Positions 16,177 to 24,997 of a DNA stretch of 64,000 bases are shown in pieces. Positions within the stretch are counted from its first letter, which is position 1. Every line of letters begins with the position of its first letter. Source of the stretch: Terriglobia bacterium (GTDB lineage Bacteria > Acidobacteriota > Terriglobia > Terriglobales > Acidobacteriaceae); assembly GCA_021324365.1 (NCBI GenBank), contig JAJPJE010000006.1, positions 27,651-91,650 on the forward strand, written 5' to 3'. Position numbers and translations under genes: made by a program. The notes below the pieces were generated by a model. The model had not been told where the DNA came from and made no database searches. It saw only the letters and a program-made list of their open reading frames with translations.

Positions 16177-16431
16177 TTAGCAACGGCGAATAGGGCACAT
16201 GACGAGCACCTGAGTTACATTGACGCTACGAAGTCCCCTGGGGAAGAAAATTGAAATCAGCATTAACAGAAAGGGACCAAGCACGAGCGCGGTTTCCACC
16301 ATCTGTGTTGTGAAATGAACCCTGTCATTCTGCACGGTAAGCGGAAGGTCGACGAAGGGCCAGACTACAATGACGACCACGCACGTCACCACCGTGACCG
16401 CGACCAACGCTTTGAGCAATCCCGTGCTCAT
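16177..16431 (-). CDS. Small two-helix membrane protein
   Basis: This is an 84-residue hydrophobic protein with two transmembrane segments: LLKALVAVTVVTCVVVIVVW near the start and ALVLGPFLLMLISIFF near residues 50-65. The loop between them is polar (LTVQNDRVHFTTQM). The C-terminus ends in MCPIRRC with two Cys. The start is uncertain, as longer in-frame forms exist and the ribosome site is weak. It lies about 85 bases upstream of the radical SAM gene on the same strand and could be in the same transcript. No family recognised. Confidence 0.5.
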   Translation of the reverse strand: MSTGLLKALVAVTVVTCVVVIVVWPFVDLPLTVQNDRVHFTTQMVETALVLGPFLLMLISIFFPRGLRSVNVTQVLVMCPIRRC

Positions 16432-16508
16432 GGATTCTCGTAGGCAACCTGAACTAAATTGGTTGCGCATCGGCTTGCTGATTCCTATTCTTGCACAAGA
16501 GGGACAGG

Positions 16509-17090
16509 GTGCCAAAAGCCAGCGCTCGTCGGGAGCTATCCACGCACACGCGAACTCGGAAATTCATATCCACACTCATTGTTGCAACTCTGCTGTTTGT
16601 TGTAACAGGAGCTCTTGCCGCCCAGGAATCTACGACACCAGCCAAGCCAACGTATTTAACTCCGTCGCAACGACTGCAGTCAGCGAAAACTGTCTACGTG
16701 AAGAACGCAGGTGGCAGTTCAATCCCCTTCGACGTCATCAACGGAGCTTTTGAAGGTTGGGGACGGTTTCTGCCTGCCGACTCCGCGCAGAAGGCAGACC
16801 TGCTGGTGGAAGTGACGTCACCGGAGGACAGCAAGACATCGACATCTCAACAGACAACTATCGACGTGAATGGCCTTCCACAGCAGTCAGTGAATACGAG
16901 TCATGAAATCGGGGATAACCGCGTTCGCATGGTGGTTCGAGATGCGAAGAGCCACATTGTGCTCTGGTCATCGTCTGTACCGGCGAAGTCGGCACTGAAG
17001 AAACGTTCGTGGAATGACAATCTGGTGGAAGCCGCTGAAAATCTGATGCGGCAGTTTCACGATCGAATCGAGCCGCCTGCGGCAAAGTAG
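16509..17090 (+). CDS. Secreted hypothetical protein
   Basis: This is a roughly 193-residue protein from a GTG start (TTG 16491 is an alternative). After a basic stretch there is a signal peptide (FISTLIVATLLFVVTGALAA) with a likely cleavage before QEST. The mature part contains RLQSAKTVYVKNAGGSS, ADLLVEVTSPED and the C-terminal helix NLVEAAENLMRQFHDRIEP. The pattern of a short secreted protein with a 'contribution' strand VVRDAKSHIVLWSSS recurs in acidobacterial hypotheticals. It sits 52 bases before the zinc-ribbon membrane protein and may share its transcript. Function unknown. Confidence 0.75.
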   Translation: MPKASARRELSTHTRTRKFISTLIVATLLFVVTGALAAQESTTPAKPTYLTPSQRLQSAKTVYVKNAGGSSIPFDVINGAFEGWGRFLPADSAQKADLLVEVTSPEDSKTSTSQQTTIDVNGLPQQSVNTSHEIGDNRVRMVVRDAKSHIVLWSSSVPAKSALKKRSWNDNLVEAAENLMRQFHDRIEPPAAK

Positions 17091-17142
17091 TTGAACGGGT
17101 CAAGTTGCGTCTATCGGGCTTTGACTGATACTGTAAAATCCA

Positions 17143-17829
17143 GTGGACCATAGATGCCACAAGTGCGGAACAGAGTTGACGGAAGGCACTGCGTTTTGTC
17201 CCAACTGTAATGCTCCGCAGATTCGCGTGCAGCCCTCCGAACCTGAGCCCATCTTCCCGCCAGAAACTCCCGACAACATGCAGCCGGCAGCGACTCCGGT
17301 CCTGGTCTCAGGAAGTTCGTCGCCGCTGCCTGCTCCTGGGTCGATAAATTGGTCGCACGCGATCCGTGCGGCCGGCATTGCCGGGCTTCTGCTTGGCTTC
17401 ACTTGGCTGGTGCCATTCAGTACGTATCTTTTCTGGATGCTTGCTTGCGGAGCGTTCGGCGTCGTGCTTTATCACCGTCACAATTCGCAGGTAGAGATCA
17501 CGCGCGGCATGGGTGCGCGCATCGGAGCGGTGACAGGAGTGATTGCGTTCGTGATTTTTGCGATCACCACATCTCTGCAACTGATCCTTACTCGAAACAG
17601 CGGAGCCATGCGTGCCCTGTTGCTCGAAACGATAGAGAAATCCCAGGCGGCAAATCCCGATCCGCGTGCACAGGAAATGCTTCAGAAGTTGACCACACCT
17701 GAGGGACTGGCCATCATGGTAATCTTTGCCATGGTCCTGATGTTCTTCCTCTTTCTCGGATTGTCGGCAGCAGGCGGAGCCGTGGGTTCGTCGTTCTTTC
17801 GCAGGCGCGATGTGAACCCGCAGCGTTGA
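17143..17829 (+). CDS. Zinc-ribbon membrane protein
   Basis: This 228-residue protein starts at GTG. The first 25 residues form a zinc ribbon (CHKCGTELTEGTAFCPNC), followed by a proline-rich linker of about 40 residues and then three to four transmembrane helices (IAGLLLGFTWLVPF, YLFWMLACGAFGVVL, VIAFVIFAITTSLQLIL, VIFAMVLMFFLFLGL). Such ribbon-plus-membrane proteins are common in acidobacteria and generally uncharacterised. It is probably an inner-membrane protein with a cytoplasmic metal-binding head; the partner is unknown. Confidence 0.82.
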   Translation: MDHRCHKCGTELTEGTAFCPNCNAPQIRVQPSEPEPIFPPETPDNMQPAATPVLVSGSSSPLPAPGSINWSHAIRAAGIAGLLLGFTWLVPFSTYLFWMLACGAFGVVLYHRHNSQVEITRGMGARIGAVTGVIAFVIFAITTSLQLILTRNSGAMRALLLETIEKSQAANPDPRAQEMLQKLTTPEGLAIMVIFAMVLMFFLFLGLSAAGGAVGSSFFRRRDVNPQR

Positions 17830-17974
17830 TCTCGGCCGAGAAAAGGTTGTATCCCGCAGCCATGATTTCGAGATATTTCGTTCATCTATTCGGGCGTTTT
17901 CAGTAAAGAGAGAAATCATTTTCCACTCCTTGCGCAAGCTTCTGCAGCATTGCGAAGCTAAGTGCGCGAATTCA

Positions 17975-18004
17975 TTGACAAAGGACAGAGTAGCGGGCCA
18001 GAAT
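17975..18004 (+). promoter_or_regulatory. Candidate sigma-70 promoter
   Basis: TTGACA (17975-17980) is followed after 18 bases by CAGAAT, about 85 bases before the 18090 start codon. The -35 is perfect; the -10 matches four of six. Confidence 0.35.
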
Positions 18005-18089
18005 GCCTGCCTGTTTGTAGCTGAACCCTCCTGACTGGAACTTTGGGGTTTTCTGAAAAAACAGACACGACACGCATTAAGGAGAAGTT

Positions 18090-19925
18090 ATGAGACTCTG
18101 CTCCCTTCGTTCTGCGTTGTGCGCTTCCGTCCTTTGCTTTTTGACAGCGACGTTTTTGTTCGCACAGGTAGAACAGACCACACGCACGATATCGCCTCAT
18201 TTCACTTCCAGTATCCCGGCTCATACCGGGAGCACACCCGTTCCGGAAAAAGACAATCTTGTTCAACCAGATCATCTGGGCCCAAATCCAGGTATCGTGA
18301 AACCTGGCAGCCAGTCCAACGGAGTAGGACAGGCTGCGACGTCGGCTCAGACCAACGCTTCCGCTAACAGCAGTGTGACGAAGATCTTCACAACTCCCAC
18401 ACCGAAACCGAAGCCGGTGCTCGGACCGGGCGCAGGCTTTATGGGTTTTAACGGACTATCACACTTCGATCAACGTTTTGCTGGAACGGGACCGTATACG
18501 AACACCCAGTTTTCACTTGAACCTCCGGACCAGGCGCTTTGCACTGGCAACGGGTTCGTTATGGAGTCCGTCAATAACGCGCTTGCGGTTTACGACAAGA
18601 GCGGAAACTTGCTGCAGGGGCCGATCGCGAACAGCCAGTTCTTCGGGCTTGCGCCGGAAGTCATTCGCTCGACACCTCCGGTGTTTGGTCCCTTCATCAG
18701 TGACCCGAAGTGCTATTACGACAAGCAGACGAATCGCTGGTTCATGAGCGAACTCGAAATGGATACGGACCCCGCGACAGGCGGTTCCACCGGAAGCACC
18801 AGTACGCTGATCGCGGTGAGCCAAACTGGAGATCCGACCGGAATCTGGAACGTGTATCAGCTTCCAACGACCGACGACGGATCCAGCGGAACCCCGACGC
18901 ATCCGAATTGCCCGTGCTTCGGCGATCAGCCGCTGCTGGGAGCGGATGCCAACGCCATCTACATTTCCACCAATGAATTCCCAGTCTTCGTCGCAGGATT
19001 CAACGGCGCGCAGGTATATGCCATTTCGAAGAGAGCGCTGGCGAAGGGCCTGGCGGCGAATGTTGTCCAATTCAACCTTGGCACATTACCAGCCCCGGAT
19101 GGCGGCACCTGGTATAGCGTGCAGCCGGCAACAGTTCCTCCCGGCGGCGCGTTTGCAAGGAACACCGAGTATTTCCTGAGCGCGCTACAGTTCATCAATG
19201 AGTTCGATGACCGCGTGGCAGTGTGGGCGGTCACCAATACCAACACCATCGACAAGAACAGCCCGAACCTGCAGCTGTTGCAGACGGTGATCACCAGCGA
19301 AGTATATGGGCAGCCGAGTCCAGCAACACAGAAAGCCGGACCCACGCCGCTTGGCACGGCAGTTGGACAAAGTCCTCTGCCTGAACTGATCGACACAAAC
19401 GACGATCGCATGAACCAGGTTGTTTACGCCGACGGCATTCTCTGGTCAGGACTGAATACACCTGTTCATGTCGGGTCGAACTACCTGACGGGCATCGCTT
19501 ACTTCGGCGTGATGCCATGGGTCGGCGGCAAGAAATTATTCGCGATGATGGCGGACCAAGGTTACGTCGCCGTTTCTGGCAACAACGTGATCTTCCCGTC
19601 GATTGCCGCAAATAACGAGGGCCGCGCGGCTATGACCTTTACGTTGACTGGACCTGACTACTATCCGAGCATGGCCTATATGAACATGGGACTTTGGAAT
19701 AGTGGGCCGGTACATGTAGGGGGGGCAGGCGCACTTCCCGATGACGGCTTCTCCGGATACACGGCTTACGGCGGAAATGGAGTTGGCCGCTGGGGTGATT
19801 ACACCGCTGGAGTCGCAGACGAAACGGGCAATCTATGGATTGCTGCGGAGTACATCCCGAATGCGACTCGCTCTCAGCTCGCAAACTGGGGAACGTTCGT
19901 CGGCAAGGTTCCCGGGGACAAATAG
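18090..19925 (+). CDS. Large secreted protein of unknown function
   Basis: This 611-residue protein has a cleavable signal peptide (LCASVLCFLTATFLFAQ) and an AAGGAG ribosome site. Residues about 25-110 are Thr/Ser/Pro/Asn-rich and low in complexity. The remainder (from about GAGFMGFNGLSHFDQ) is a compact beta-rich domain with repeated short motifs such as YYDKQTNRWFMSEL, DANAIYISTNEF, YADGILWSG and NLWIAAEYIPN, reminiscent of a beta-propeller, though no blade signature can be assigned. It is likely extracellular or outer-surface. It ends just before a strong terminator and appears monocistronic. Confidence 0.8.
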   Translation: MRLCSLRSALCASVLCFLTATFLFAQVEQTTRTISPHFTSSIPAHTGSTPVPEKDNLVQPDHLGPNPGIVKPGSQSNGVGQAATSAQTNASANSSVTKIFTTPTPKPKPVLGPGAGFMGFNGLSHFDQRFAGTGPYTNTQFSLEPPDQALCTGNGFVMESVNNALAVYDKSGNLLQGPIANSQFFGLAPEVIRSTPPVFGPFISDPKCYYDKQTNRWFMSELEMDTDPATGGSTGSTSTLIAVSQTGDPTGIWNVYQLPTTDDGSSGTPTHPNCPCFGDQPLLGADANAIYISTNEFPVFVAGFNGAQVYAISKRALAKGLAANVVQFNLGTLPAPDGGTWYSVQPATVPPGGAFARNTEYFLSALQFINEFDDRVAVWAVTNTNTIDKNSPNLQLLQTVITSEVYGQPSPATQKAGPTPLGTAVGQSPLPELIDTNDDRMNQVVYADGILWSGLNTPVHVGSNYLTGIAYFGVMPWVGGKKLFAMMADQGYVAVSGNNVIFPSIAANNEGRAAMTFTLTGPDYYPSMAYMNMGLWNSGPVHVGGAGALPDDGFSGYTAYGGNGVGRWGDYTAGVADETGNLWIAAEYIPNATRSQLANWGTFVGKVPGDK

Positions 19926-19943
19926 AACTACACTCACGGCAAG

Positions 19944-19970
19944 AAGAAGCCGCCTTCGGGCGGCTTCTTT
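19944..19970. terminator. Bidirectional intrinsic terminator
   Basis: An 11-bp perfect stem (AAGAAGCCGCC / GGCGGCTTCTT) is closed by a C(TTCG)G tetraloop, the extra-stable hairpin type, with T-rich sequence on both strands. It separates the convergent 611-residue secreted protein gene and the korBC fusion. Confidence 0.85.
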
Positions 19971-19980
19971 GTTCTCAGCG

Positions 19981-21432
19981 CTAATATGCGAATCCATCGG
20001 GTTGCGATACGGCACCGACACGGATATTGTGTTCGATGAACTCGCGTCCGGCTGCGAGCGCCCTTTCATTCAACTCCATCAATGAGCCTTTCTTTACTAT
20101 GCTCTGGATCACCGGCAAGGCCTGCTCGATCGGCAGGCACTCTGTTTCTTCCAGCAGAGCGCCTAGCATGATTACGTTCGCAACTTTGGCACTACCCAGG
20201 CGGTCGGCTATTTCGGAGGCAGGTATGCAGATTACGCGAGCCTGAGGCGCAGCGAAATCCGGAGGCAGGCTCTCGCGGTTATAGAGGATGGTTCCGCCCG
20301 GAACGACCTGCGGTCCGAACTTGCGTAACGAGATTTCGTTCATTGCGATCAGCACATCGGGTTCCGGCACCAGCGGTGAGCCAATGCGGTCGTGCGATAG
20401 GCATACGTAGCAATGAGCGCTGCCGCTGCGCATCTCAGGACCGTAAGACGGCAACCAGCTGACCTCAAGCCCTTCGCGCATTCCCATCTCGGCAAGCAGG
20501 ATTCCGAGCAACAGCGTGCCTTGCCCACCAAAGCCCGCAGCATTGATCTTCAGATCGCGCGCGCGATGGCGCCCTGCGGGTACCTGCTTCACCGCGTTGG
20601 CCGAATCGAGTTCCAGCGCTTCCGCAACGGTCTTATGCGGAATGGGGATCACCGGCGCTTCGGCCTTTCGATCGCGAAAAACGCCGAGCGGGAAAGCCGG
20701 GATCATCTTCTCAGCTACCCAGCGGCGCGCTTCCACCGGATCTTTCTTCCAGATAGTCGGACACGGGGAGAGAATCTCCACGAGCGTGAAACCCGCTTTC
20801 TGTTTTTGCAATTCGAGCGCCTTCCTAACGGCCTTGCGCGCGCGCATGATGTTCTTGTTATCAGAGAGCGCAACGCGCTCTATATATACGGGCGCTTCGA
20901 GCGAGGCCAGAAGTTCCGAGACGTGTAGCGGATAGCCGTCGTTGAGCGGCCTTCGCCCCCAGGGACTGGTAGTGCTGCTTTGACCGACCAGCGTAGTGGG
21001 CGCCAACTGCCCGCCAGTCATGCCATAGATCGCATTATTCACGAAGAAAACGGTGATGTTTTCTCCGCGATTCGCGGCGTGCACAATTTCAGCCGTGCCA
21101 ATCGCGGCCAGATCGCCGTCCCCCTGGTATGAGATAACCAGCTTATCCGGGTGCGCGCGCTTGACCCCGGTAGCAACTGCCGCAGCACGCCCATGTGCCG
21201 CCTGAACATTTCCAGCGTCGAAGTAGTAGTACGCAAAGACGGAACATCCGACCGGACTGACAAGGATGGTGTCATCCTTTGCGCCGAGCTCTTCGATGGC
21301 TTCTGCTATCAGCTTGTGCGCGATACCATGGCCGCAGCCGGGGCAGTAGTGCGTCTGATGCTGCAATTCAGACTTGCGATCAAAGGTTTTGTAGAACGAG
21401 GTCGATCTTGCGTGAAGAATTTCGAATTCCAA
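19981..21432 (-). CDS. 2-oxoacid:ferredoxin oxidoreductase, fused beta and gamma subunits
   Basis: This 483-residue chain combines the TPP-binding beta subunit with the gamma subunit. Beta part (about 1-280): YCPGCGHGIAHKL, VSPVGCSVFAYYYFD, the TPP/Mg site YQGDGDLAAIGTAE and FVNNAIYGMTGGQ. Gamma part (about 295-483): GFGGQGTLLLGILLAEMG, WLPSYGPEMRSGSAHC and EPDVLIAMNE. Archaeal and bacterial enzymes usually encode these separately. The complex oxidises a 2-oxoacid plus CoA to acyl-CoA, CO2 and reduced ferredoxin. The KorB/VorB-like motifs suggest 2-oxoglutarate or branched-chain 2-oxoacid; this cannot be decided. The TTG start has AGGAG seven bases upstream. It is the last gene of the operon, 76 bases after korA. 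Confidence 0.92.
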   Translation of the reverse strand: MEFEILHARSTSFYKTFDRKSELQHQTHYCPGCGHGIAHKLIAEAIEELGAKDDTILVSPVGCSVFAYYYFDAGNVQAAHGRAAAVATGVKRAHPDKLVISYQGDGDLAAIGTAEIVHAANRGENITVFFVNNAIYGMTGGQLAPTTLVGQSSTTSPWGRRPLNDGYPLHVSELLASLEAPVYIERVALSDNKNIMRARKAVRKALELQKQKAGFTLVEILSPCPTIWKKDPVEARRWVAEKMIPAFPLGVFRDRKAEAPVIPIPHKTVAEALELDSANAVKQVPAGRHRARDLKINAAGFGGQGTLLLGILLAEMGMREGLEVSWLPSYGPEMRSGSAHCYVCLSHDRIGSPLVPEPDVLIAMNEISLRKFGPQVVPGGTILYNRESLPPDFAAPQARVICIPASEIADRLGSAKVANVIMLGALLEETECLPIEQALPVIQSIVKKGSLMELNERALAAGREFIEHNIRVGAVSQPDGFAY

Positions 21433-21508
21433 GGGATGCTCCTGTAAAGCAGTAGCCTGCTGTCAGTAGCCGTCGATCGATACACGACCAAACGCCTCGC
21501 TACGGGCT

Positions 21509-22570
21509 TTAGCTACGCACAACTAGTTCACTAACCTTACTTACCAACTCCGAATGCACTTCTTCCACAGACGGTACGTTGCCGCCGGTACGGCTGTAGA
21601 ACTCGACCGGCACGCGGCCGTTGAGCGACAACTTTACGTCTTCCACCATCTGGCCCGTGCTCATTTCCACTACCTGCGCGAAACGGCAGCGCGCGGCGAT
21701 ATCCGCCAGCGGCCTCGACGGGAACGGCCACAACGTGATTGGACGGAATAAGCCGACACGCAGTCCCTGAGCACGCGCCTGATCGACTGCCGACCTCAAT
21801 ACGCGAGATACGATGCCGTATCCCACCAGCAGAATCTCCGCGTCTTCCGTGCGATAGCCCTCGTAACGCGGCTCCAATTGCTGCGCCAATCGGTACTTGG
21901 CTTCGAGCTTTTGGACGTGGCGTTCCAGATCGTCGGGCTCGAGGTAAATCGAGCTGATCAGGTTCTTGCGGGTTTCAGCTGTGCCACAAACCGCCCACGG
22001 CTTTCCGGGAATCGGAGTATCGACTTCCGCGAGTTCGATTGGCTCCATCATTTGTCCGACAAAACCATCGGCAAGCACAACGACGGGATTGCGATATCGA
22101 TCCGCGAGCTCAAATGCCAGCATCGTCAGGTCGGCCATTTCCTGCACCGAAGCGGGTGCGAGCACGAGGTTCTTGTAGTTGCCATGGCCGCCGCCTTTGA
22201 CCACGCAGAAATAGTCGCTCTGCTCCGGAGCGATATTGCCCAACCCTGGCCCGCCGCGCATGACGTCGACGATCACACAGGGAAGTTCCGATCCAGCGAG
22301 GTACGAAATACCTTCCTGCATCAGGCTCAAGCCTGGCCCGGACGATGCAGTCATCACTCGCATCCCTGCCGCTGCCGCGCCATAAACCATGTTGATGGAA
22401 GCGACTTCGCTCTCCGCTTGTACAAAAGTGCCGCCGACTTCCGGGATCAGAAGCGCCGCGTATTCGGCGATCTCGCTTGCCGGAGTAATCGGATATCCGT
22501 AATATGCGCGGCAACCGGCAAGCACTGCGCCCTTCACGACGGCAACATTTCCTTTACAGAGCTGCCGCAT
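21509..22570 (-). CDS. 2-oxoacid:ferredoxin oxidoreductase alpha subunit
   Basis: This is a 353-residue alpha subunit (pyrimidine-binding and transketolase-C-like domains). Seen: [64 protein letters not shown] and the late [13 protein letters not shown] and [12 protein letters not shown]. The ATG at 22570 is fixed by AGGAGGTG five bases upstream and by the family N-terminus; it overlaps the ferredoxin gene by 17 bases. It works with the ferredoxin-like delta chain and the fused beta-gamma chain in CoA-dependent oxidative decarboxylation. Confidence 0.93.
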   Translation of the reverse strand: MRQLCKGNVAVVKGAVLAGCRAYYGYPITPASEIAEYAALLIPEVGGTFVQAESEVASINMVYGAAAAGMRVMTASSGPGLSLMQEGISYLAGSELPCVIVDVMRGGPGLGNIAPEQSDYFCVVKGGGHGNYKNLVLAPASVQEMADLTMLAFELADRYRNPVVVLADGFVGQMMEPIELAEVDTPIPGKPWAVCGTAETRKNLISSIYLEPDDLERHVQKLEAKYRLAQQLEPRYEGYRTEDAEILLVGYGIVSRVLRSAVDQARAQGLRVGLFRPITLWPFPSRPLADIAARCRFAQVVEMSTGQMVEDVKLSLNGRVPVEFYSRTGGNVPSVEEVHSELVSKVSELVVRS

Positions 22571-22814
22571 GCTGCACCTCCTGCGCGAGCTTGGGCGAAG
22601 CGATGCGATAGACGGTGATCGCTCCCGGCTCTGGACAGCAGTAGAAGCAGATACCGCAGCCTGTGCAGCCGTCGCCACTGTACCCGGCGGCATGAATGCC
22701 GTACTGATTCAGTCCCTCTTCCAGATGTAAAACCTTCGGAGGGCACGATTCCACGCACAGGCCGCAGCCTTTGCACTCGTCGCGATCGATTTCAACCTTT
22801 CCTCTTGCTGCCAT
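22554..22814 (-). CDS. 2-oxoacid:ferredoxin oxidoreductase delta subunit (2x[4Fe-4S])
   Basis: This is an 86-residue ferredoxin-like subunit with two complete cluster motifs, [12 protein letters not shown] and [12 protein letters not shown], which carry electrons from the TPP site to external ferredoxin. It begins three bases after the CoA-transferase stop and overlaps korA, so translation is coupled. Confidence 0.93.
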   Translation of the reverse strand: MAARGKVEIDRDECKGCGLCVESCPPKVLHLEEGLNQYGIHAAGYSGDGCTGCGICFYCCPEPGAITVYRIASPKLAQEVQHAAAL

Positions 22815-22817
22815 TCG

Positions 22818-24143
22818 TCACCTCGCAGCGGCCAGTGCCGGCCGGTGCAGCCATTTCGTTCGTTCACAGTATTCGTAGAGCTCATTGCGGAAATTCGGAT
22901 GAGCGATCTGGATCAGTGCTTCTGCTCGTTCGCGAATCGTCTTGCCATGGAGATATGCAACGCCATATTCAGTAACCACGTAGCGGATTAGTCCGCGCGA
23001 TGTGACCACCCCTGCTCCCGGACTGAGCTGGGGAACGATGCGCGAGAGCGTCCCTTGTTTTGCCGTAGAGGGCAACGCAATAATCGGCTTGCCGCCCTTG
23101 GCGCGCGATGCGCCGCGCAGAAAATCGACTTGCCCGCCAATACCGCTGTAAAAACTTTGGCCAATAGAATCCGAACAAACCTGCCCGGTGATATCGATTT
23201 GCAGTGCCGAATTGATCGCTACCATGTTCTCGTTGCGCGCGATCTGCTGCGGATCATTGGTAAAGGCGTTCGGCCGCAATTCGAATAATGGGTTGTCATT
23301 CACATAATCGAACAGCTCGCGGGTACCCAGCATGAACCCTGCGACGATCTTGCGCGGAAGCAATGTCTTGCGGCGGCCAGTAATTACGCCGGCTTCGATC
23401 AGCGGAATCACACCGTCACTCACCAGTTCGGTATGGATTCCCAGGTCCTTGCGGTCGAGCAAGAGCGGTAGCACCGCGTTCGGAATGCCGCCGATGCCAG
23501 TCTGCAACGTGGCACCGTCCTCAATGAGACCGGCGACATTCTTCGCAATCGCACGATGTAGATCGGTAATGTCTGGTTTTGGCATCTCGCACAGCGGGCG
23601 AGAGCTTTCAACGAATGCGCTGATCTGGCTGACATGAATAAAGCTGTCACCGTAGGTGCGCGGCATCTGGTCATTGACTTGAGCGACGGTGTAGCGCGCG
23701 CACTTGCACGCGGTCATAGTCGTATCAACCCCAACGCCCAGACTGCAGAAACCATGCTCGTCGGGCGGCGACACCTGGATCAGTGCCACATCGATCATCA
23801 TGGCACCGCTTTCAAACAGGGCCTCTACCTCGCTTAGGTAAACCGGCGTGTAATCGGCTCGTCCTTCATTGACGGCTTCTCGCACGTTGCCACCAATAAA
23901 CATCGCATTGTGCCGGAAGTGGCCTTCCATCTCCGGTGCAACGTAAGGAGCCGTGCCCAAAGTGAGCAAATGGACGATCTCGACATCGTGCACAAAAGGA
24001 GCCCGACCCATCAGCGCTTCGACCAGGGTTTCCGGTTCGGCGCATCCGGGGTGGATGTAGACACGCATGCCCGACTCGACACACCGCAAGGCATCGCGCG
24101 CCGACATCAGTTTTCGCTTGTATTCCAGCATCCAAGCTGACAT
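22818..24143 (-). CDS. Acetyl-CoA hydrolase/CoA-transferase family protein
   Basis: This is a 441-residue family I CoA-transferase of the acetyl-CoA hydrolase / 4-hydroxybutyrate CoA-transferase type. It moves CoA between carboxylates through a glutamyl-CoA intermediate. Seen: MRVYIHPGCAEPETLVEAL, VSPPDEHGFCSLGVGVD, TLQTGIGGIPNAVL, the catalytic Glu region GIHTELVSDG, SGIGGQVDFLRGA and VTEYGVAYLHGKT. Being first in the operon with a 2-oxoacid:ferredoxin oxidoreductase suggests it conserves or exchanges the CoA thioester made by that enzyme, for instance with acetate. Both donor and acceptor are inferred only. It has an AGGAA ribosome site. Confidence 0.92.
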   Translation of the reverse strand: MSAWMLEYKRKLMSARDALRCVESGMRVYIHPGCAEPETLVEALMGRAPFVHDVEIVHLLTLGTAPYVAPEMEGHFRHNAMFIGGNVREAVNEGRADYTPVYLSEVEALFESGAMMIDVALIQVSPPDEHGFCSLGVGVDTTMTACKCARYTVAQVNDQMPRTYGDSFIHVSQISAFVESSRPLCEMPKPDITDLHRAIAKNVAGLIEDGATLQTGIGGIPNAVLPLLLDRKDLGIHTELVSDGVIPLIEAGVITGRRKTLLPRKIVAGFMLGTRELFDYVNDNPLFELRPNAFTNDPQQIARNENMVAINSALQIDITGQVCSDSIGQSFYSGIGGQVDFLRGASRAKGGKPIIALPSTAKQGTLSRIVPQLSPGAGVVTSRGLIRYVVTEYGVAYLHGKTIRERAEALIQIAHPNFRNELYEYCERTKWLHRPALAAAR

Positions 24144-24189
24144 TAGTTCCTGCTTTCCCTACCCACCAGACCCGGGCACGCGCTTCGCA

Positions 24190-24663
24190 CTATTTTGCCA
24201 TTGCGACGGCTTTGCCCTGTTTCCGCAGTTCTTCGCACTCCTGCTCATAACCGAACGCCGCCCAATACATGGCACGGTCGAAGAACTGTTCCAGCAGTTC
24301 CAGCATTTCCAGTTCGCCGAAGATTTCGGTGGGACGCTCGAGCGTCTCCTCCTGCTTCAGGTACTCCCACAAGTTTTCGCGGGTCAGAACAATGGCCCAC
24401 ATCAACTGGCTGAGAGGAACACCCTGAAAGGAACGCCGCTTGCCGATCTCTGTGTACCTGCGCGCAATGTCAGCTTCTGACTTACCTAACAGCCATTGCC
24501 CGAGGTGCGTGTAGATCTCAAAAACAGCGGTGCGAAAGTCCTCGCGAGGAACGTTATGGAACAAACTGGTTTTTTCGGAAGCCTGAATTTTTAGAAGGAG
24601 CCGGTCGGCGAGTTTATCGGAATGAGTCTCGATCAGCCGCACTAATCGGTAGGCGAGCATCAT
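24190..24663 (-). CDS. RsbR-N-like (globin-fold) regulatory protein, putative
   Basis: This 157-residue all-helical protein has an AGGAGG site six bases before ATG. The pattern ETHSDKLADRLLLKIQAS, FEIYTHLGQWLLGKSE, YTEIGKRRSFQGVPLSQL and AIVLTRENLWEYLK resembles the N-terminal sensor domain of RsbR/RsbRD stressosome proteins, but no STAS domain follows. It lies 46 bases upstream of the CoA-transferase gene on the same strand and may lead that operon. A role in sensing redox or stress is inference. The C-terminus has an EQECEELRK stretch with one Cys. Confidence 0.6.
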   Translation of the reverse strand: MMLAYRLVRLIETHSDKLADRLLLKIQASEKTSLFHNVPREDFRTAVFEIYTHLGQWLLGKSEADIARRYTEIGKRRSFQGVPLSQLMWAIVLTRENLWEYLKQEETLERPTEIFGELEMLELLEQFFDRAMYWAAFGYEQECEELRKQGKAVAMAK

Positions 24664-24811
24664 GGCGTCCTCCTCTCGATCTCACGTCGGTTTCGCCGCG
24701 GAGAGGCATGGCGAACTCGGTCCCGGAGATCGGCCAGACCTCGTACGGAGTTGTTCCCCACAAGGTCTGCGCTATTACCGTACAGTTTGTTGGCAGAGCG
24801 GAGGAAAGGCC

Positions 24812-24825
24812 GTGATAACTATCAC
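24812..24825. promoter_or_regulatory. CRP/FNR-family-like palindrome 1
   Basis: GTGATAACTATCAC is a perfect GTGA-N6-TCAC palindrome (also TGAT-N4-ATCA), the core recognised by CRP/FNR-superfamily dimers. Its centre is 22 bases from the second copy, about two helical turns. Confidence 0.5.
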
Positions 24826-24833
24826 AAATTTGG

Positions 24834-24847
24834 GTGATTGTTATCAC
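24834..24847. promoter_or_regulatory. CRP/FNR-family-like palindrome 2
   Basis: GTGATTGTTATCAC is the second GTGA-N6-TCAC site. It lies about 35-40 bases before a TATATT/TATTAA -10-like element, a position compatible with activation of the rightward His-rich gene. Confidence 0.5.
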
Positions 24848-24997
24848 TAGAAGTGATTGCCCCATAAATCCTGCTTATATATTAAGGCCGAATCTTCTTT
24901 CGTAATGCCCGTTGGTCCGTCATCTTCGATAGAATTCGAGCAGCTACTCACGCCACTCCGTCGCAACCGAATCGGTCATCTGCGAAAAAGGGGCTAT

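Larger units (their letters stand above)
24664..24997. other. Divergent promoter region
   Basis: This 334-base spacer separates the leftward RsbR-N-like/CoA-transferase/kor operon from the rightward His-rich gene. It holds two CRP/FNR-like palindromes (24812-24847) and an AT-rich -10-like stretch TATATATTAA at 24876-24885. An in-frame upstream extension of the His-rich gene back to 24857 is possible but lacks a ribosome site and would bury the signal peptide. Confidence 0.6.

Noticed and set aside
24857..24997. N-terminal extension of the His-rich exported protein from 24857
   Set aside because: It would place 47 residues before a clear signal peptide, and the proper ribosome site lies before ATG 24998.
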